Assembly (NCBI RefSeq): GCF_958295425.1
Contig: NW_026704082.1
Location: forward strand, 608,501 to 672,500
Length of the DNA: 64,000 nt
Source of the DNA: Solea solea
Lineage: Eukaryota > Chordata > Actinopteri > Pleuronectiformes > Soleidae
Direction: 5' to 3'
Shown in pieces: positions 30,299 through 40,271 of this stretch. Numbering within the stretch: position 1 is the first letter of the stretch; every line of letters begins with the position of its first letter. The position numbers were made by a program, and so were the translations under genes. The notes under the pieces were generated by a model that was not told the DNA's origin, made no database searches, and saw only the letters and a program-made list of their open reading frames with translations.

Positions 30299-33200
30299 CA
30301 GAAACAGCCCAATACTTGCTGAATGTGCACAAACACAGACACACATAGAAAAACACATCCAAACAGTGAAATCATTGCAAAATCAAACACTGAGGTTACA
30401 GAAGTATATCTTATGAGATGTTAACTTTATTTGTGAGGTTTATGTTATGGAACAGTAGAAAATTGAAAAAAATCAGAAAACAGCCGTATACTTGCTGAAT
30501 GTGCACAAAAACAGACACAAATAGAAAAACACATCCAAACAGTGAAATCATTGCAAAATCAAACACTGAAGGCATATAACTATATCTTATAAGATGTTAA
30601 CTTTATTTATGAGGTTTATGTTACGGGACAATAGAAAATTGAAAAAAATCAGAAAACAGCCGTATACTTGCTGAATGTGCACAAAAACAGACACAAATAG
30701 AAAAACACATCCAAACAGTGAAATCATTGCAAAATCAAACACTGAAGGCATATAACTATATCTTATAAGATTTTAACTTTATTTGTGAGGTTTATGTTAT
30801 GGGACAGTAGAAAATTGAAAAAAATCAGAAAACAGCCGTATACTTGCTGAATGTGCACAAAAACAGACACAAATAGAAAAACACATCCCAACAGTGAAAT
30901 CATTGCAAAATCAAACACTGAAGGCATATAACTATATCTTATAAGATGTTAACTTTATTTATGAGGTTTATGTTACGGGACAATAGAAAATTGAAAAAAA
31001 TCAGAAAACAGCCGTATACTTGCTGAATGTGCACAAAAACAGACACAAATAGAAAAACACATCCAAACAGTGAAATCATTGCAAAATCAAACACTGAAGG
31101 CATATAACTATATCTTATAAGATTTTAACTTTATTTGTGAGGTTTATGTTATGGGACAGTAGAAAATTGAAAAAAATCAGAAAACAGCCGTATACTTGCT
31201 GAATGTGCACAAAAACAGACACAAATAGAAAAACACATCCGAACAGTGAAATCATTGCAAAATCAAACACTGAAGGCATATAACTATATCTTATAAGATG
31301 TTAACTTTATTTGTGAGGTTTATGTTATGGGACAGTAGAAAATTGAAAAAAATCAGAAAACAGCCGTATACTTGCTGAATGTGCACAAAAACAGACACAA
31401 ATAGAAAAACACATCCAAACAGTGAAATCATTGCAAAATCAAACACTGAGGTTACAGAAGTATATCTTATAAGATGTTTACTTTATTTGTGAGGTTTATG
31501 TTATGGGACAGTAGAAAATTGAAAAAAATCAGAAAACAGCCGTATACTTGCTGAATGTGCACAAAAACAGACACACATAGAAAAACACATCCAAACAGTG
31601 AAATCATTGCAAAATCAAACACTGAGGTTACAGAAGTATATCTTATGAGATGTTAACTTTATTTGTGAGGTTTATGTTATGGAACAGTAGAAAATTGAAA
31701 AAAATCAGAAAACAGCCGTATACTTGCTGAATGTGCACAAAAACAGACACAAATAGAAAAACACATCCGAACAGTGAAATCATTGCAAAATCAAACACTG
31801 AAGGCATATAACTATATCTTATAAGATGTTAACTTTATTTGTGAGGTTTATGTTATGGGACAGTAGAAAATTGAAAAAAATCAGAAAACAGCCGTATACT
31901 TGCTGAATGTGCACAAAAACAGACACAAATAGAAAAACACATCCAAACAGTGAAATCATTGCAAAATCAAACACTGAGGTTACAGAAGTATATCTTATAA
32001 GATGTTTACTTTATTTGTGAGGTTTATGTTATGGGACAGTAGAAAATTGAAAAAAATCAGAAAACAGCCGTATACTTGCTGAATGTGCACAAAAACAGAC
32101 ACAAATAGAAAAACACATCCAAACAGTGAAATCATTGCAAAATCAAACACTGAGGTTACAGAAGTATATCTTATAAGATGTTTACTTTATTTGTGAGGTT
32201 TATGTTATGGGACAGTAGAAAATTGAAAAAAATCAGAAAACAGCCGTATACTTGCTGAATGTGCACAACAAAGGACACAAATAGAAAAACACATCCAAAC
32301 AGTGAAATCATTGCAAAATCAAACACTGAGGTTACAGAAGTATATCTTATGAGATGTTAACTTTATTTGTGAGGTTTATGTTATGGAACAGTAGAAAATT
32401 GAAAAAAATCAGAAAACAGCCGTATACTTGCTGAATGTGCACAAAAACAGACACAAATAGAAAAACACATCCAAACAGTGAAATCATTGCAAAATCAAAC
32501 ACTGAGGTTACAGAAGTATATCTTATAAGATGTTAACTTTATTTGTGAGGTTTATGTTATGGGACAGTAGAAAATTGAAAAAAATCAGAAAACAGCCGTA
32601 TACTTGCTGAATGTGCACAAAAACAGACACAAATAGAAAAACACATCCGAACAGTGAAATCATTGCAAAATCAAACACTGAAGGCCTATAACTATATCTT
32701 ATAAGATGTTAACTTTATTTGTGAGGTTTATGTTATGGGACAGTAGAAAATTGAAAAAAATCAGAAAACAGCCGTATACTTGCTGAATGTGCACAAAAAC
32801 AGACACAAATAGAAAAACACATCCAAACAGTGAAATCATTGCAAAATCAAACACTGAAGGCATATAACTATATCTTAAAAGATTTTAACTTTATTTGTGA
32901 GGTTTATGTTATGGGACAGTAGAAAATTGAAAAAAATCAGAAAACAGCCGTATACTTGCTGAATGTGCACAAAAACAGACACAAATAGAAAAACACATCC
33001 AAACAGTGAAATCATTGCAAAATCAAACACTGAGGTTACAGAAGTATATCTTATAAGATGTTTACTTTATTTGTGAGGTTTATGTTATGGGACAGTAGAA
33101 AATTGAAAAAAATCAGAAAACAGCCGTATACTTGCTGAATGTGCACAAAAACAGACACAAATAGAAAAACACATCCAAACAGTGAAATCATTGCAAAATC

Positions 33201-36200
33201 AAACACTGAGGTTACAGAAGTATATCTTATGAGATGTTAACTTTATTTGTGAGGTTTATGTTATGGGACAGTAGAAAATTGAAAAAAATCAGAAAACAGC
33301 CGTATACTTGCTGAATGTGCACAAAAACAGACACAAATAAAAAAAACACATGCAAACAGTGAAATCATTGCAAAATCAAACACTGAGGTTACAGAAGTAT
33401 ATCTTATAAGATGTTTACTTTATTTGTGAGGTTTATGTTATGGGACAGTAGAAAATTGAAAAAAATCAGAAAACAGCCGTATACTTGCTGAATGTGCACA
33501 ACAAAGGACACAAATAGAAAAACACATCCAAACAGTGAAATCATTGCAAAATCAAACACTGAAGGCATACAACTATATCTTATAAGATTTTAACTTTATT
33601 TGTGAGGTTTATGTTATGGGACAGTAGAAAATTCAAAAAAATCAGAAAACAGCCGTATACTTGCTGAATGTGCATAAAAACGAATAGAAAAACACATCCA
33701 AACAGTGAAATCATTGCAAAATCAAACACTGAAGGCATATAACTATATCTTATAAGATGTTAACTTTATTTGTGAGGTTTATGTTATGGGACAGTAGAAA
33801 ATTGAAAAAAATCAGAAAACAGCCGTATACTTGCTGAATGTGCACAAAAACAGACACAAATAGAAAAACACATCCGAACAGTGAAATCATTGCAAAATCA
33901 AACACTGAAGGCATATAACTATATCTTATAAGATGTTAACTTTATTTGTGAGGTTTATGTTATGGGACAGTAGAAAATTGAAAAAAATCAGAAAACAGCC
34001 GTATACTTGCTGAATGTGCACAAAAACAGACACAAATAGAAAAACACATCCAAACAGTGAAATCATTGCAAAATCAAACACTGAAGGCATATAACTATAT
34101 CTTAAAAGATTTTAACTTTATTTGTGATGTTTATGTTATGGGACAGTAGAAAATTGAAAAAAATCAGAAAACAGCCGTATACTTGCTGAATGTGCACAAA
34201 AACAGACACAAATAAAAAAAACACATGCAAACAGTGAAATCATTGCAAAATCAAACACTGAGGTTACAGAAGTATATCTTATAAGATGTTTACTTTATTT
34301 GTGAGGTTTATGTTATGGGACAGTAGAAAATTGAAAAAAATCAGAAAACAGCCGTATACTTGCTGAATGTGCACAACAACAGACACAAATAGAAAAACAC
34401 ATCCAAACAGTGAAATCATTGCAAAATCAAACACTGAAGGCATATAACTATATCTTATAAGATGTTAACTTTATTTATGAGGTTTATGTTACGGGACAAT
34501 AGAAAATTGAAAAAAATCAGAAAACAGCCGTATACTTGCTGAATGTGCACAAAAACAGACACAAATAGAAAAACACATCCAAACAGTGAAATCATTGCAA
34601 AATCAAACACTGAAGGCATATAACTATATCTTATAAGATTTTAACTTTATTTGTGAGGTTTATGTTATGGGACAGTAGAAAATTGAAAAAAATCAGAAAA
34701 CAGCCGTATACTTGCTGAATGTGCACAACAAAGGACACAAATAGAAAAACACATCCAAACAGTGAAATCATTGCAAAATCAAACACTGAGGTTACAGAAG
34801 TATATCTTATAAGATGTTAACTTTATTTGTGAGGTTTATGTTATGGGACAGTAGAAAATTGAAAAAAATCAGAAAACAGCCGTATACTTGCTGAATGTGC
34901 ACAAAAACAGACACAAATAGAAAAACACATCCGAACAGTGAAATCATTGCAAAATCAAACACTGAAGGCATATAACTATATCTTATAAGATGTTAACTTT
35001 ATTTGTGAGGTTTATGTTATGGGACAGTAGAAAATTGAAAAAAATCAGAAAACAGCCGTATACTTGCTGAATGTGCACAAAAACAGACACAAATAGAAAA
35101 ACACATCCAAACAGTGAAATCATTGCATTATCAAACACTGAAGGCATATAACTATATCTTAAAAGATTTTAACTTTATTTGTGAGGTTTATGTTATGGGA
35201 CAGTAGAAAATTGAAAAAAATCAGAAAACAGCCGTATACTTGCTGAATGTGCACAAAAACAGACACAAATAGAAAAACACATCCAAACAGTGAAATCATT
35301 GCAAAATCAAACACTGAAGGCATATAACTATATCTTATAAGATGTTAACTTTATTTGTGAGGTTTATGTTATGGGACAGTAGAAAATTGAAAAAAATCAG
35401 AAAACAGCCGTATACTTGCTGAATGTGCACAAAAACAGACACAAATAGAAAAACACATCCAAACAGTGAAATCATTGCAAAATCAAACACTGAGGTTACA
35501 GAAGTATATCTTATAAGATGTTAACTTTATTTGTGAGGTTTATGTTATGGGACAGTAGAAAATTGAAAAAAATCAGAAAACAGCCGTATACTTGCTGAAT
35601 GTGCACAAAAACAGACACAAATAGAAAAACACATCCAAACAGTGAAATCATTGCAAAATCAAACACTGAGGTTACAGAAGTATATCTTATAAGATGTTTA
35701 CTTTATTTGTGAGGTTTATGTTATGGGACAGTAGAAAATTGAAAAAAATCAGAAAACAGCCGTATACTTGCTGAATGTGCACAAAAACAGACACAAATAG
35801 AAAAACACATCCAAACAGTGAAATCATTGCAAAATCAAACACTGAGGTTACAGAAGTATATCTTATAAGATGTTAACTTTATTTCTGAGGTTTATGTTAT
35901 GGGACAGTAGAAAATTGAAAAAAATCAGAAAACAGCCGTATACTTGCTGAATGTGCACAAAAACAGACACAAATAAAAAAAACACATGCAAACAGTGAAA
36001 TCATTGCAAAATCAAACACTGAGGTTACAGAAGTATATCTTATAAGATGTTTACTTTATTTGTGAGGTTTATGTTATGGGACAGTAGAAAATTGAAAAAA
36101 ATCAGAAAACAGCCGTATACTTGCTGAATGTGCACAACAAAGGACACAAATAGAAAAACACATCCAAACAGTGAAATCATTGCAAAATCAAACACTGAAG

Positions 36201-38634
36201 GCATATAACTATATCTTATAAGATTTTAACTTTATTTGTGAGGTTTATGTTATGGGACAGTAGAAAATTGAAAAAAATCAGAAAACAGCCGTATACTTGC
36301 TGAATGTGCACAAAAACAGACACGAATAGAAAAACACATCCAAACAGTGAAATCATTGCAAAATCAAACACTGAAGGCATATAACTATATCTTATAAGAT
36401 GTTAACTTTATTTGTGAGGTTTATGTTATGGGACAGTAGAAAATTGAAAAAAATCAGAAAACAGCCGTATACTTGCTGAATGTGCACAAAAACAGACACA
36501 AATAGAAAAACACATCCAAACAGTGAAATCATTGCAAAATCAAACACTGAAGGCATATAACTATATCTTATAAGATGTTAACTTTATTTGTGAGGTTTAT
36601 GTTATGCGACAGTAGAAAATTGAAAAAAATCAGAAAACAGCCGTATACTTGCTGAATGTGCACAAAAACAGACACAAATAGAAAAACACATCCAAACAGT
36701 GAAATCATTGCAAAATCAAACACTGAAGGCATATAACTATATCTTATAAGATGTTAACTTTATTTATGAGGTTTATGTTACGGGACAATAGAAAATTGAA
36801 AAAAATCAGAAAACAGCCGTATACTTGCTGAATGTGCACAAAAACAGACACAAATAGAAAAACACATCCAAACAGTGAAATCATTGCAAAATCAAACACT
36901 GAGGTTACAGAAGTATATCTTATAAGATGTTAACTTTATTTGTGAGGTTTATGTTATGGGACAGTAGAAAATTGAAAAAAATCAGAAAACAGCCGTATAC
37001 TTGCTGAATGCGCACAAAAACAGACACAAATAGAAAAACACATCCAAACAGTGAAATCATTGCAAAATCAAACACTGAAGGCATATAACTATATCTTATA
37101 AGATTTTAACTTTATTTGTGAGGTTTATGTTATGGGACAGTAGAAAATTGAAAAAAATCAGAAAACAGCCGTATACTTGCTGAATGTGCACAAAAACAGA
37201 CACAAATAGAAAAACACATCCAAACAGTGAAATCATTGCAAAATCAAACACTGAGGTTACAGAAGTATATCTTATAAGATGTTAACTTTATTTGTGAGGT
37301 TTATGTTATGGGACAATAGAAAATTGAAAAAAATCAGAAAACAGCCGGATACTTGCTGAATGTGCACAACAAAAGACACAAATAGAAAAACACATCCAAA
37401 CAGTGAAATCATTGCAAAATCAAACACTGAAGGCATATAACTATATCTTATAAGATGTTAACTTTATTTGTGAGGTTTATGTTATGCGACAGTAGAAAAT
37501 TGAAAAAAATCAGAAAACAGCCGTATACTTGCTGAACGTGCACAAAGACAGACACAAATAGAAAAACACATCCAAACAGTGAAATCATTGCAAAATCAAA
37601 CACTGAAGGCATATAACTATATCTTATAAGATGTTAACTTTATTTGTGAGGTTTATGTTATGGGACAGTAGAAAATTGAAAAAAATCAGAAAACAGCCGT
37701 ATACTTGCTGAATGTGCACAAAAACAGACACAAATAGAAAAACACATCCAAACAGTGAAATCATTGCAAAATCAAACACTGAGGTTACAGAAGTATATCT
37801 TATGAGATGTTAACTTTATTTGTGAGGTTTATGTTATGGAACAGTAGAAAATTGAAAAAAATCAGAAAACAGCCGTATACTTGCTGAATGTGCACAAAAA
37901 CAGACACAAATAGAAAAACACATCCAAACAGTGAATTCATTGCAAAATCAAACACTGAGGTTACAGAAGTATATCTTATAAGATGTTAACTTTATTTGTG
38001 AGGTTTATGTTATGGGACAGTAGAAAATTGAAAAAAATCAGAAAACAGCCGTATACTTGCTGAATGCGCACAAAAACAGACACAAATAGAAAAACACATC
38101 CAAACAGTGAAATCATTGCAAAATCAAACACTGAGGTTACAGAAGTATATCTTATAAGATGTTAACTTTTTTTGTGAGGTTTATGTTATGGGACAGTAGA
38201 AAATTGAAAAAAATCAGAAAACAGCCGTATACTTGCTGAATGTGCACAAAAACAGACACAAATAGAAAAACACATCCAAACAGTGAAATCATTGCAAAAT
38301 CAAACACTGAAGGCATATAACTATATCTCATAAGATGTTAACTTTATTTGTGAGGTTTATGTTGTGGGACAGTAGAAAATTCAAAAAAATCAGAAAACAG
38401 CCGTATACTTGCTGAATGTGCACAAAAACAGACACAAATAGAAAAACACATCCAAACAGTGAAATCATTGCAAAATCAAACACTGAGGTTACAGAAGTAT
38501 ATCTTATAAGATGTTAACTTTATTTGTGAGGTTTATGTTATGGGACAGTAGAAAATTGAAAAAAATCAGAAAACAGCCGTATACTTGCTGAATGCGCACA
38601 AAAACAGACACAAATAGAAAAACACATCCAAACA

Positions 38635-38707
38635 GTGAAATCATTGCAAAATCAAACACTGAGGTTACAGAAGTATATCTTATAAGATGTTAACTTTTTT
38701 TGTGAGG
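38635..38707. repeat. 5' part of the satellite monomer split by the provirus
   Basis: The monomer that starts here is broken after its 73rd base. Its remaining 103 bp are found at 47446-47548. Together, counting one copy of the 4-bp target duplication, they make exactly one 176-bp monomer, so the insertion was clean. Confidence 0.9.
38704..38707. repeat. Target site duplication, left copy (GAGG)
   Basis: GAGG immediately precedes the 5' LTR and is repeated at 47442-47445 immediately after the 3' LTR. Removing the element and one copy gives TTTGTGAGGTTTATGTT, the normal satellite sequence. Four bp is the duplication size known for gammaretrovirus-like integrases. If the LTR were taken to start one base later, a 5-bp GAGGT duplication could also be read. 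Confidence 0.9.
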
Positions 38708-38829
38708 TGTGAGCACAGAACATATAATACACATAGTTACACTTTCTCAAAAACACCCTAGTCGCACGAACATGACTTTAACTGAACTTGTTCACATATA
38801 CTTGTTGAAGCAGTCACACACACACACAC

Positions 38830-38891
38830 CCTCACAAATGACCTTGGGTAGGTCACGCACCCACACACATCCTCACAAACGGCCTTGGGTA
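38830..38891 (+). promoter_or_regulatory. U3 direct repeat, enhancer-like
   Basis: Two 21-bp copies, CCTCACAAATGACCTTGGGTA at 38830-38850 and a version with two mismatches at 38871-38891, lie 41 bp apart upstream of the TATA box. Retroviral enhancers are often short direct repeats in U3, so an enhancer role is plausible but inferred. The same pair occurs in the 3' LTR 8266 bp downstream. Confidence 0.5.
38839..38855 (+). promoter_or_regulatory. Possible nuclear-receptor element (everted AGGTCA repeat)
   Basis: TGACCT-TGGGT-AGGTCA is a perfect everted repeat of the AGGTCA half-site with a 5-bp spacer, about 125 bp upstream of the TATA box. AGGTCA half-sites bind retinoid, thyroid and orphan receptors. 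The match is exact, but a 12-bp motif can arise by chance, and only the first of the two U3 repeat copies has it. Confidence 0.35.
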
Positions 38892-38978
38892 CCATGCACC
38901 ACTCTCCCTAACTTCTGCCTCCTGTTTTTCATGCTACATTGACGCACACACAAATAAGGCGGCGACTCACCTGAAGAC

Positions 38979-38984
38979 TATATA
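38979..38984 (+). promoter_or_regulatory. LTR promoter TATA box
   Basis: TATATA in the context GACTATATAGGATAA lies 100 bp before the AATAAA signal. Transcription should begin about 25-30 bp downstream, near 39010, defining the U3/R border. The equivalent in the 3' LTR is 47245-47250. Confidence 0.75.
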
Positions 38985-39078
38985 GGATAACACCCCTAGA
39001 CATGAGCAGACTCTTCTTGTACACGACATTGATACATGTACTGTACTTGAACTATTCTCCGCACTTTGCAAACTGCGC

Positions 39079-39084
39079 AATAAA
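39079..39084 (+). terminator. Polyadenylation signal AATAAA in the 5' LTR
   Basis: AATAAA in GCGCAATAAATCTG is followed by a T/G/C-rich stretch that can serve as downstream element. It ends R in both LTRs; the functional copy for proviral RNA would be the one in the 3' LTR. Confidence 0.75.
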
Positions 39085-39180
39085 TCTGTATAATTCTTAC
39101 TCCGTCTTCTCCTGGTCCTCCTTTCACCGCATCAACGGACTCGGACAAAAGGCAAACGGCTGTTTGACCTCAACAATTTT

Positions 39181-39198
39181 TGGGGGCTCGTCCATGAT
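39181..39198 (+). other. Primer-binding site, tRNA-Pro type
   Basis: TGGGGGCTCGTCCATGAT matches the complement of the tRNA-Pro 3' end at 16 of 18 positions, including the first 13 without a break. Many gammaretroviruses use tRNA-Pro. The PBS starts 5 nt after the LTR (ATTTT spacer), a little further than the usual 0-3 nt. The first two spacer bases AT mirror the AT before the 3' LTR, as expected for end bases removed by integrase. Confidence 0.85.
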
Positions 39199-39281
39199 GT
39201 GGTGAGGAGACTATGGAACGAAATTCGGCTTAAAGATTTCTTCACAACGACAGAGACGAGACACGGGCCGGCACGATAAAG

Positions 39282-39291
39282 AAAGGTGAGC
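39282..39291 (+). promoter_or_regulatory. Likely major splice donor
   Basis: AAAG|GTGAGC is a near-consensus 5' splice site with the cut after 39285, about 110 nt downstream of U5. That is a usual location for a retroviral major donor. A candidate acceptor lies near 46859. Splicing is not shown by the sequence itself. Confidence 0.5.
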
Positions 39292-39393
39292 AGAACCTGT
39301 TTAAATCAAAATCTGCAGTTTTGAATACTCTAAAAACCGTGTCATGTCCTGAAGTTAGTGATTAATCTGCAAAACGACGATAAGAATTAATAC

Positions 39394-39413
39394 AAAAAAA
39401 AAAAAAAAAAAAA
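39394..39413 (+). repeat. A20 homopolymer in leader
   Basis: Twenty consecutive A residues follow ATTAATAC in the leader. They may be a simple-sequence expansion or a relic of internal priming or recombination. Length is likely to vary between copies and in sequencing. Confidence 0.9.
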
Positions 39414-39554
39414 CAGACTGAGAGAACAGACTATCCTTGGTTGTGGCAGACCCCACCGGTTTCCTGACGAGGAACCGGAAGCCTGGGAGGCAGCTGGGTT
39501 TGAGGCCCGGGGAAGTAAGGATACCCCGAATTCTAAAGTAGTATACTCTACGGA

Positions 39555-39870
39555 GTAAGGTTGGAGGCCTTTGAGGTTATATACCTCATAAATTCCTAAG
39601 AAGTCTGTTTGGGGTTAGAGTCCCCTAAAAGTAGTAAGGTTGGAGGCCTTTGAGGTAATAGACCTCATAAATTCCTAAGAAGTCTGTTTGGGGTTAGAGT
39701 CCCCTAAAAGTAGTAAGGTTGGAGGCCTTTGAGGTAATAGACCTCATAAATTCCTAAGAAGTCTGTTTGGGGTTAGAGTCCCCTAAAAGTAGTAAGGTTG
39801 GAGGCCTTTGAGGTAATATACCTCATAAATTCCTAAGAAGTCTGTTTGGGGTTAGAGTCCCCTAAAGTAG
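39555..39870 (+). repeat. Four 79-bp tandem units, each with two hairpins
   Basis: Units start with GTAAGGTTGGAGGCC at 39555, 39634, 39713 and 39792, exactly 79 bp apart; the last is one base shorter. Each contains TGAGGT-5 nt-ACCTCA, a perfect 6-bp stem whose loop varies (TATAT, AATAG, AATAG, AATAT) while the stem stays constant. Each also contains TTTGGGG-TTAGAGT-CCCCTAAA, a 7-bp stem with one bulged T. CTAAAGTAGTATAC flanks the array on both sides (39533-39546 and 39862-39875). The RNA could fold into eight small hairpins. A packaging or dimerisation role is plausible by position only. Confidence 0.85.
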
Positions 39871-40146
39871 TATACGTTACAATCTCTTAGTAGAAGGTGT
39901 TTTATAATAATGTAAAGGATATGAATGCATGGTTCAAGGTGAATAACGATTTTTCTTTGTGAATTGTATTTGTGTGAGTAGAATAACAGGGATATTGGGT
40001 GCGGGAAGAATAAAATTCTGAGGTGTCTTAGAGGTAATTGGATGCATAAAACGGTGTCTTGACCTACCCGACATAACAGAGGTGATCTGAGCCACGGACA
40101 ACCTAAACGGTGTCAACAAAAGTGGCATGGGAGGTCAATAGGGTCA

Positions 40147-40236
40147 GTTGCTCGGGTGAACTCCATACAAACTGACCGGCCGTTAATAAGCCATTACCTC
40201 GATAAGCTTGGTTGCTCGGGTGAATTCCATACAAAC
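40147..40236 (+). repeat. 26-bp direct repeat before gag
   Basis: GTTGCTCGGGTGAACTCCAT and the six bases after it (40147-40172) recur at 40211-40236 with one C/T difference, 64 bp apart. Each copy is followed within a few bases by a CCGG/GGCC-rich stretch (CCGGCCG at 40176-40182, CCGGCTGGCC after the second). The function is unknown; such self-complementary GC-rich sites could take part in RNA dimerisation. Confidence 0.6.
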
Positions 40237-40271
40237 CGGCTGGCCTCAGAATTAAGCAAGAAAACTAAGCT

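Larger units (their letters stand above)
1..38707. repeat. 176-bp satellite tandem array, left arm
   Basis: Head-to-tail monomers of about 176 bp repeat without interruption, all in the same orientation; taking GTGAAATCATTGC as the monomer start, copies begin at 1, 177, 353 and so on to a partial copy at 38635. About 220 copies fit. Monomers differ by point changes and small indels. Two recurrent families are visible in the middle of the unit: one reads CTGAGGTTACAGAAGTATATC and the other CTGAAGGCATATAACTATATC, and they alternate irregularly. The unit is AT-rich, contains a 12-bp palindrome ATCTTATAAGAT and phased A-tracts, and carries no convincing CENP-B box. Length close to one nucleosome repeat, uniform orientation and higher-order structure fit a centromeric or pericentromeric satellite; that role is inferred. 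No gene is visible anywhere in this arm, and its ORFs are by-products of the repeat. Confidence 0.97.
38708..39175 (+). repeat. 5' LTR (468 bp)
   Basis: This 468-bp direct repeat matches 46974-47441 with no difference found by eye. It starts TGTGAGCACAG and ends CTCAACA. U3 contains a CA-rich stretch around 38816-38830, an imperfect direct repeat and a nuclear-receptor-like element. A TATA box at 38979-38984 predicts transcription starting near 39010. AATAAA at 39079-39084 marks the end of R, and U5 runs to 39175. The short ORFs inside are not likely to be genes, because the same sequence is regulatory in both LTRs. Confidence 0.96.
39199..40271 (+). other. 5' untranslated leader
   Basis: This 1.07-kb stretch between PBS and gag has no convincing gene. 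It holds a likely major splice donor at 39285/39286, a run of 20 A residues, four tandem 79-bp units, and a 26-bp sequence present twice (40147-40172 and 40211-40236, one mismatch, GTTGCTCGGGTGAA core). Leaders of this kind carry dimerisation and packaging signals in related viruses; here that is inferred. No in-frame extension of gag is possible, because a TAA lies two codons before the gag ATG (40266-40268), which rules out a glycosylated-Gag leader form in this frame. Confidence 0.7.

Noticed and set aside
1..38707. Regularly spaced repeats resembling a CRISPR array
   Set aside because: The whole 176-bp unit is repeated with no unique spacers, and the context is eukaryotic satellite DNA.
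38709..39205. ORFs of 77 and 67 codons inside the 5' LTR, and copies in the 3' LTR (46975-47465)
   Set aside because: They overlap TATA, AATAAA and the LTR ends, one runs across the LTR edge into different sequence at each end, and nothing resembles a known protein.
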